64,000 nt of DNA from Astragalus membranaceus (Eukaryota; Streptophyta; Magnoliopsida; Fabales; Fabaceae): positions 147,918,997-147,982,996 of the forward strand of contig CM076854.1 of assembly GCA_039519185.1 (NCBI GenBank), written 5' to 3'. The translations under genes and the position numbers were made by a program. Positions 57,537 through 64,000 of this stretch are shown here, in pieces (the first letter of the stretch is position 1; the number at the start of each line of letters is the position of its first letter). The notes beneath the pieces are model-generated. The model made no database searches, was not told the DNA's origin, and was given only the letters and a program-made list of their open reading frames with translations.

Positions 57537-58120
57537 ATGTATTTTGGAGCTAAATCAAATGAAATGGTATGTGCAGAATCTGTCTTGTTAGCATCTTTTA
57601 TTTCAACACAGATTTATATAGATTTATATATATGCAATTCTGTTGCTAACTCTTTTTGGCATTGTGCAGGAAAAGGGTTTGCATTAATGAGGCTGAAGCA
57701 ATGAAGGATTGTGGATGACCTTGTTTTTCAAGAAAAGTTGACCTTGTGTTTATGTTGTGTTTAAACTTTTGAGAACCTTATGTTTATGTTTATGTTTAAT
57801 CTTTGGAGAACACTATGTTTATGTTTAATCTTTGGAGAACTTTATGTTTATCTTTGAATGTACTTGTTTATCTTTGGAGAACATTATCTTTGAAATTGTG
57901 TTTTAGATTGGCAGATTATAATTGGCAGATTGAGAGATTATAATTGCAAGATTAGATTGGCAGATTTTTATTTGAAATTCAATTATCAAGATTAGATTGG
58001 CAGATTATATTGACCTTGTGTTTATGTTGTGTTTAAACATTTGATAATTGAATTTCTAACACACATTCAGAGACTTAAACATTCATGGGCATACATTTTT
58101 AATGATATTTGAAATTGTGT
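57537..58120 (+). other. hAT 3' untranslated region
   Basis: Contains repeats of TTTATGTTTA and TTGGCAGATT words. A further small intron-like GT..AG segment may lie at 57567-57670. No second gene. Confidence 0.5.
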
Positions 58121-58127
58121 TTTCTCA

Positions 58128-58286
58128 CGTCGAAAACCGCCAAACCGAACCAATCTAAACCGCTTTAGTTTGGTTTGATTTGGTTTGGTTTTTTTTTTGA
58201 AGTCTACCGAACCAAACCGAACCGCATCAATTTTAACCTTGCGGTTCGGTCCACTTTTTTGTCAAAATCGAACCAAACCGCACCGC
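58128..58286. repeat. hAT right subterminal repeats
   Basis: Dense ACCGAACC / GGTTTGGTTT words mirroring those at 47618-47800. Confidence 0.75.
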
Positions 58287-58574
58287 GAACACCCCTAGCT
58301 GTAACTGGTAAATAGATAAACTGATCCAATTCATTGTTGCAGAATACATGAAAACAAAAATACATGAAAACATAAACTGGAAATGAGATAACAAAAACTG
58401 GAAGTGAGATAACATAAACTGGAACTGATAATAGATAAACTGATAATACATAAACTGTTTGGGTCATCACTTCATTCAACCAGTACATGAGTTCCAAAAT
58501 ACATGAAAACAAAAATACATAAAGTTCCAAAATACATTAGTTTCCTAAATACATTAGTTCCATCTTCTTCTTCT

Positions 58575-61500
58575 TCAATTCACATTCTCTTGTGTTAAAC
58601 ACCCATCCTCAATATCTTCAACCAGTAGTGGTTTGTTTGGGTCACTTCCAGGACCAGTATATCTATAAGGTAGTACAGTTTTCTTTATCCTTGTACTCAT
58701 TCTAGTCCTCTTGAGACCAAGGTTAATCCTTCTTTTAACTGGAAGTTTAGTTCTCTTGAGACCTGGGTCACTTCCAGCAGCAGAAGCATTGACAGCATTG
58801 ACAGTTACATGAACTGGTGCAGATTGTTGAACTGATGCAGATTGTTGAACTGATGCAGATTGTTGAACTGGTGCTGATTGAACAGATGCTGATGCAGATT
58901 GTTGAACTGGTGCTGATTGAACAGGTGCTGATTGAACAGATGCAGATTGAAGTGGTGCAGATTGAACTGGTGCAGTTTGAACTGGTGCAGATTGAACTGC
59001 AGATTGAACTGGTGCAGATTGAACTGGTGCAGTTTGAAGAGGTGCAGTTTGCATAGGTGCAGATTGAACAACTGCAGTTTGAACTGGTGCAGATTGAACT
59101 TCTTGAACATTGACAGATTGAACTGGTGCAGTTTGAAGAGGTGCAGTTTGCATAGGTGCAGATTGAACAGCTGCAGTTTGAACTGGTGCAGATTGAACTT
59201 CTTGAACATTGACAGATTGAACTCCTTCCTGAACTGGTGCATCAACTACTCCCTCCTTTCTTGCTTTTCTCTACAACATGAAAACAAACAATATAATTGA
59301 TATCAAAGACAGAAGTATAGATCAGACAGATATGAATTGATATCAAAGACAGAAGTATAGATCAGACAGATATGAATTGATATCAAAGACAGAAGTATAG
59401 ATCAGACAGAAGTATGAAAGACAGATATTGCTATTATTACCTTCCTTTTTTGGGCATCTGGATTGATATTTGTGCTCTTGCAACTCCTGCTATTGTGACC
59501 AAATTGGTCACACTTAGTGCATTTGTATGATGTCCCAGTCCTCTTTAGCTTCTTAGCATTAGGTTCCTCCTCTGCAGGTTGCCTCCTCCTCAATTTCTTT
59601 GGCCTACCAGGGCCTCTTTTGTATTGTGGTGGTAGCATATCTTCCACTTCAACAGTAGGCCACATATCCTGGCCATTAATGGCACTTACACCTTCCCTAT
59701 ATGCAAGTTCATAACTATATCTAGTATAACAAGCATCCACAAAATCTTCAGGTTTTAGTTCTTTATATGATATGGCAGCACATGCATGCCTACATGGAAT
59801 AGCAACTAATTGCCAAAAGTTACAAGTGCATGTCATTTTCCCTAGGTCAACAACAAAAGCCCTATTGCCATAAGCATGGTTTATCTGAAACTGAAGTTCA
59901 CCAGACCATGTAGCAAACCAATTGCCACTGCCTTCAACTTCCTTATCTAACCTCTTCATAGGTTTAGGCATAACTCTATGTGGCCATCTCTCTAATTTTG
60001 CCCTCTGCTTAGTAATCCTAACCATTAAATAATCTCTAATCCACTCACACATGGTTATAATAGGCTTATCTCTAGCAGTTAATATGGTACTATTGAAACC
60101 TTCGGCCAAGTTATTCATTACAATATCACACTTAGGAAAGTGAGAGAATGCATGCTTACACCAGAATTTTGTTTCAACAGCCATGAGCCACTCCCAACAC
60201 TTTGCATCCACTTTCTTGAGTTCATTCATCTTTTCTTCCCATGCTTGGTAGTAAGTTGCCTTTGATGCCCCCATCATAAGGTCTCTAATAATTGATCCTC
60301 CACCAAATTTTTTCTTGCAGTTGGCATATAGGTGCATCACACACAATCTGTGCTCTAAACCCATCTCCTCAAACATTTGTATCAAACCCTAGAAGAAAAG
60401 AATTGAAAACTGGGTCACTGAAAATATTAACAGTAAATATTACTGAAACTATTACTGAAAATATTAACAGTAAATATTACTGAAACTATTACTGAAAATA
60501 TTAAAGTTAAATTAAAAATAAACATAAAGTTACCTTTTGTTGATCTGAAATAAAGATCCATCTCCTATCTTGACCAATGTCCTCCAATAGCAAACTTAGA
60601 AACCATCTCCAGCTCTCCTTTGTTTCGGTTTCAATAACCCCAAAAGCAAGTGGGAAGTATTCATCATTTGGATCTCTCCCAATAGCAACTAGAAGCTGTC
60701 CACCATATTTGGTCTTGAGGTGACATCCATCAACACAAATAAAAGGCCTACAACCCCTCACGAATCCTTTCTTACACCCATCAAAACAAAAATAAAAGGA
60801 TCCAAACCTTGGCTGCAGTGTTGGTGGTATTACAGTCATGTTGATTTTACATGTGTTGCCAGGATTGACCCTCCTCAACTCTGCTGCATACCTCCATAAC
60901 AGTGCATATTGCTTGTCTGCATCCCATTCTATTATTTCTTTGGCCATTTTGTTTGCTCTCTGCGCCCTACCATATGTAATGCCAGCCTTGTAGTTAACCC
61001 TAATATCAGACATTATATCTCTTACCTTCACATGGTCAGTTGTTTGTAACCTTTTAACTACTGATTTTGCCACCCACATTGCCCTTGCATTGCTATTATT
61101 TAATACCCTAGGACATGTGTGGGTCCCATCCCAAGTCTTCATTCTAAAAGTTTGCTTATAACCCACTTTACTTACAAGTGCTTTAAAGCCACATTTCTTC
61201 TTACAAAGGACCCTAACTCTATAGCTTTCGTTTTTCACAAACTGTATCTCTCTCCCATTTAATATTGACCACTCCCTAATAGCCTCTCTAAACTCTGTCA
61301 GACTACTAAACTCTAAACCAACCTTAAACTTGTAGTCTTTGTTAAGCTCTTCAGCCCGAAACCTCTCATATTTAGGACAATGACCTTCTTCATCACTACT
61401 ATTCAACTCCTCAGTCATGTAACCATCACTTAGTTGACCCACCTCCTCAGCTGGGGCACTAGAACTTGCAGCTTTGCTTTTTCTTGGTGGTCTCTTTGCC

Positions 61501-62108
61501 CTAGATTTCACTCTATAAGGAGTACCGTTAATCACTATTCTTGTCCCAGCAGGTGATAAAATAGGTGGTCCATGATGTCTAGGTGGTGTATCAGCAAGAG
61601 GTGATCCATCTCCTGTAGGTGGTGTATCAGAAGGAGCTGATCCATGAACTGTAGGTGATCCATCTCCAAACCCATCATCTTTGCCATATGTTCTTTCTTC
61701 CTCACTATCATCCATATGAATTCCCTTAAGCTCATCATCACTATCACTTTCTTCATTTGTGGCTTCAGTTGAAGGTTCAGGTTGGTCAATGTGCTCAATG
61801 TAGATATGAGCCTCAACTTTGAACTTCAATGCATGATCAACTATTTTTAATGCATCCTCATCACACAAAAATCTGTTGAACAACACTTCTTCCTCTTTCT
61901 TCCACCAAAGACTATAACTACCAGCCTCAAACCCCAACTCATTGAAAATACCAACTGCTTCAAAATAGCTCCATTTATCCACATCCTGCCCTTTCACAGC
62001 TGTCTCACTGCCCCCTTCATACTCTAGAGTACAATTTTTGACAAACTCCCCCCATGGTGGAACACAACAGTGATAGACATCCCTGTATAAGGAAATAAAA
62101 TAGTACAA
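58575..62108 (-). CDS. MULE transposase (mudrA-like), three exons
   Basis: Exons on the minus strand are 62108-60534, 60388-59441 and 59270-58575, joined in phase 0 by GT..AG introns. Domain order: an N-terminal PB1-like stretch (GEFVKNCTLEYEGGSE); an acidic linker; a MuDR-type DNA-binding region (CKKKCGFKALVS, TFRMKTWDGTHTC); the DDE core with FICVDGCHLKTKYGG, WIFISDQQK across the first intron and NNLAEGFNSTI; a SWIM finger (CTCNFWQLVAIPCRH); a zinc knuckle (CTKCDQFGHNSRSC); and a Val/Gln/Ala/Pro repeat tail of about 145 residues. The last two thirds are intact. The start is uncertain: a likely 5' acceptor at 62083 precedes an ATG at 62078-62080 that is out of frame by one base at a G run (62048-62053). 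Confidence 0.85.
58800..59230. repeat. 18-bp-based coding repeat at the transposase C-terminus
   Basis: Hexapeptide units such as VQSAPV and VQTAPV repeat more than twenty times. A higher-order block of about 111 bp (containing VQEVQSAPVQTA and MQTAPLQTAPVQ) is present twice. Confidence 0.85.
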
Positions 62109-62242
62109 ATCAGAATCAGGGCTATAAAGGACATTTCATGCAAATTGGAACACAAAAATCAAAGCTTTCTACATCGTGGTCCCCCCCACCCCTACAATCG
62201 TACATTAAAGGCAGAAACTAAAAAAAGGTAGTCAGGGATTAT

Positions 62243-62635
62243 TCAAACCTGTTTTTGCGATAAACCGAGCACTTCGTACACGTCTACTTCAATGAGCTCT
62301 GCAAAGCTACTCTTCGCGTGCGTGAGCTTCCTTTCTTCTAGCTTAAACAGAAACCCTAGATCTACGCGAATGATGCGAGTGAGCTGAGCTGAGCGGAGGT
62401 GAGTGAAGGGGAGATGATGAGGTGATACAGTGACAAAGTGAGATGATGCAATGAGCTGAGGGAGATGATGCGAGTGAGCTGAGCTGAGCGGAGGTGAGGA
62501 AAGGGGAGATGATGAGATGATGCAGTGACAGTGAGATGATGCAGTGAGCTGAGCTGAGGGAGATGGAGCATGGAGCAGAGGGAGAAGATGAAGTGACAAG
62601 AGGGAAGATGATGAAGTGACAAAGTGAGGGGGGTA
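62243..62635. repeat. GAGATGATG / GAGCTGAGCT repeats inside the right end
   Basis: A unit of roughly 100 bp with TGAGCTGAGCTGAGCGGAGG and GGGGAGATGATG is present about twice, with shorter pieces. It probably is the untranslated leader of the transposase gene, mirrored by the CT-rich repeats at the other end. Frames here are artefacts. Confidence 0.7.
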
Positions 62636-62844
62636 ACATACACGTGTATAAGTGAGGACAGCTCAGCATTTAATTAGGCATCACTAGGCATCCACGTCAA
62701 CAAAGTTAACTCTGTTAGCAAAAAAACTAACAGAGGGGTGTAACTGGATCAAATTATATTTTGGGAGGTTTGTTTTAAATGTTTTTTTTTGCGGGGGTAA
62801 ATGAATAATGGGTATATTTGCAGGGGGTAATAACTATTTAAACC
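62636..62844. repeat. MULE right terminal inverted repeat
   Basis: 209 bp, the partner of 46304-46518. Confidence 0.92.
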
Positions 62845-63269
62845 TATATTCTCTTTTCCACACTCTCTGTGATAGTTTTTCTATGACTGAGTGAAATAGA
62901 TGTAGGTCTCGTTACTGTGAAAATAAGTATTACTAAATCAGTCAATATACTTCTTCGACCATAGAAAAAGTGTTGGAGAGTGACGAAGAGAATGTCGCTG
63001 GCCTAAATAAAAAAGTGGACATTTTTATGCTTCTTGTAAGAAACAAATCGTGGGGAATAGTATTATTATAGTAACAAAACCAACCCCAAAGGCCAAAACC
63101 ACACGTGTCGATTGTTATTTGTTAGGTTTTTAAACTTGTTTTTGCCACTCCAATTTTCAATACTCAGAATAGCAGGGCCGTGTCACTTCAGTCCCTCACA
63201 ACTCACAAGTCATAAAGTTTCCGTCTTTTGGTTTTCTTTTCTTCCATTTCAGTCTCTCATCCTCACAAA

Positions 63270-63312
63270 ATGGGCAGAAAACCCAAGAACCACGGCGACG
63301 TTCTCTCGGTCG
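63270..63312 (+). CDS. possible first exon of a host gene
   Basis: ACAAAATGGGC is a good plant start context, followed by MGRKPKNHGDVLSV and a donor-like GTAAAC at 63313. The AT-rich DNA after it could be an intron. No family is recognised, no second exon is visible in the window, and the coding stretch is very short. Confidence 0.25.
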
Positions 63313-63807
63313 GTAAACCAATGCCACCCTTGTTTTTCGGTTATTTGCTCACTGTGATGTTTTGTTTTTACGTTACCATGTCCCTAACATTGTATTTACC
63401 TTACAATCTTCCTATTTTTGATCTTTTCTGCGTTGATCATGTTTAGGGTTATGGTTTTGTTAGGGTTTTTTTTTTTTTTTGAGTTTTGAGCGTCTGAATG
63501 AATGTTAGAGAAATATGGGATTGCATGTACTTTAGGGTTGGAAACACTTGTGTCTATCTCTGATCTTATTTCATCAAAGTCATGAACTTTCAAAGTCACT
63601 AAATATAAATCCTAACAAAACACTCACAGATACGGATTTTGATTCAGCGACTTTGAGAGAGTTTATAACTTCAGTGACTTTAGTTTTTTGTAGAGACAAC
63701 TTTGCCGAATCCCTCTCCCTCCATTTTGTTAACTTGACATTGCTTTCACTTTCTATGGGAAAAAGGCTTGCTTTATTATTTTACCTTCTTGGATACTATT
63801 TATGGGC
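63313..63807. other. no gene seen
   Basis: T-rich sequence, possibly the intron after 63312. Confidence 0.4.
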
Positions 63808-64000
63808 AAGGTTCTAAATAGCGGTCACGGTCGCGTTAAGGCTTTCGCGATTTCGGCCGTTGCGACTGTTGTGTTACAAGTCGCTGTCGTCGTGGTGTGA
63901 ATCATAAATTTTATTCAAATTATTTGTCGCGGTAACGGTCACTACTGAGACAGTTTTGTCGCTGCCGTTTTCGGCGTAACAGACCGTTTTTTAGAATCTT
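63808..64000. mobile_element. MITE-like element with GC-rich interior at window edge
   Basis: AAGGTTCTAAATAGCGGTC at 63808 faces GACCGTTTTTTAGAATCTT at the window end: inverted repeats with three mismatches. The interior is rich in CGGT/CGCG words. The outer duplication cannot be checked because the window stops there. Confidence 0.6.

Larger units (their letters stand above)
47609..58295 (+). mobile_element. hAT DNA transposon with nested gag-only copia element
   Basis: 10687 bp in place, about 4.0 kb without the nested copia element. The termini are GGGGTGTTC and GAACACCCC. The flanks AAGCTGTA (47601-47608) and TAGCTGTA (58296-58303) agree at 7 of 8 bases, fitting the 8-bp hAT duplication. 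The first and last ~180 bases are full of AACCGAACC / CGGTTCGG words. The transposase gene is intact, so the element could be autonomous. Confidence 0.9.
46304..62844. mobile_element. Mutator-like element (MULE) with nested hAT insertion
   Basis: 16541 bp in place, about 5.85 kb without its hAT insertion. It is bounded by ~210-bp terminal inverted repeats that start GGTTTAAATAGTTATTACCC. The flanks are a perfect 9-bp duplication TATATTCTC (46295-46303 and 62845-62853), the MULE hallmark. A transposase gene reads leftward from the right end. A GRF-zinc-finger gene reads rightward from the left end. This two-gene convergent layout with each gene starting near a terminal repeat resembles maize MuDR. 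Confidence 0.93.

Noticed and set aside
58805..59300. Alternative repeat ORFs on both strands over the transposase tail
   Set aside because: An 18-bp repeat keeps all frames open. Splice phase and the downstream basic region support only the VQSAPV frame.
62243..62669. Ser/His-rich ORFs near the MULE right end
   Set aside because: They are the translation of GATGATG/GAGCTGA repeats, and three overlapping frames are open.

Overview
The window is plant nuclear DNA made almost entirely of transposable elements nested inside one another. Long Ogre-type LTRs with a tRNA-Arg primer site, three Athila-type Ty3/gypsy elements with tRNA-Asp primer sites and SIRE/Maximus-like Ty1/copia LTRs suggest a legume (Fabaceae). 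The species cannot be named from the sequence. No intact host gene is evident. At most, one short first exon may lie at 63270.

Left block (1 to about 40900). A decayed Ty1/copia element on the minus strand is the oldest layer. Its pieces lie at 14114-14539, 29456-29985 and 36146 to about 40900, and they can be ordered by reading frame and target-site duplications. Three Athila-type elements, all on the minus strand, sit in it. Athila-1 (7521-14113) is cut at its left by an Ogre element whose 5' LTR is 4153-7520 and whose internal part runs off the left edge. Athila-2 (14540-29455) is complete with both LTRs and has itself received two solo LTRs (17739-19118 and 21825-23321). Athila-3 (29986-36145) is a short element that has lost gag-pol and carries one repetitive acidic ORF in its place.

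Middle (about 40900-46294). AT-rich sequence holds a MITE-like inverted repeat, a cluster of CCGGATTTAT inverted repeats, a SINE with polymerase III boxes and a direct duplication, and scraps of retrotransposon gag genes with minisatellites.

Right block (46304-62844). A Mutator-like element (MULE) has ~210-bp terminal inverted repeats and a perfect 9-bp target duplication. It carries a three-exon transposase on the minus strand and, convergent to it from the other end, a two-exon gene for a small GRF-zinc-finger membrane protein, an arrangement like mudrA/mudrB of maize MuDR. A hAT element with an apparently intact three-exon transposase (47609-58295) is inserted between them. The hAT element in turn contains a very young gag-only copia element (48347-55024) with two 2088-bp LTRs that look almost identical. 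To the right lie flanking DNA and a short inverted-repeat element at the edge.

Most notable points: (1) the MULE with a GRF-zinc-finger gene in the mudrB position; (2) each Athila family carries its own short near-palindromic motif, sprinkled through LTRs, untranslated DNA and coding sequence at matching places while the motif sequence differs between families; (3) tandem hairpins with compensatory changes in the gag-only copia LTR, and dense AATCGATT arrays just upstream of the TATA box in two different copia LTR families.
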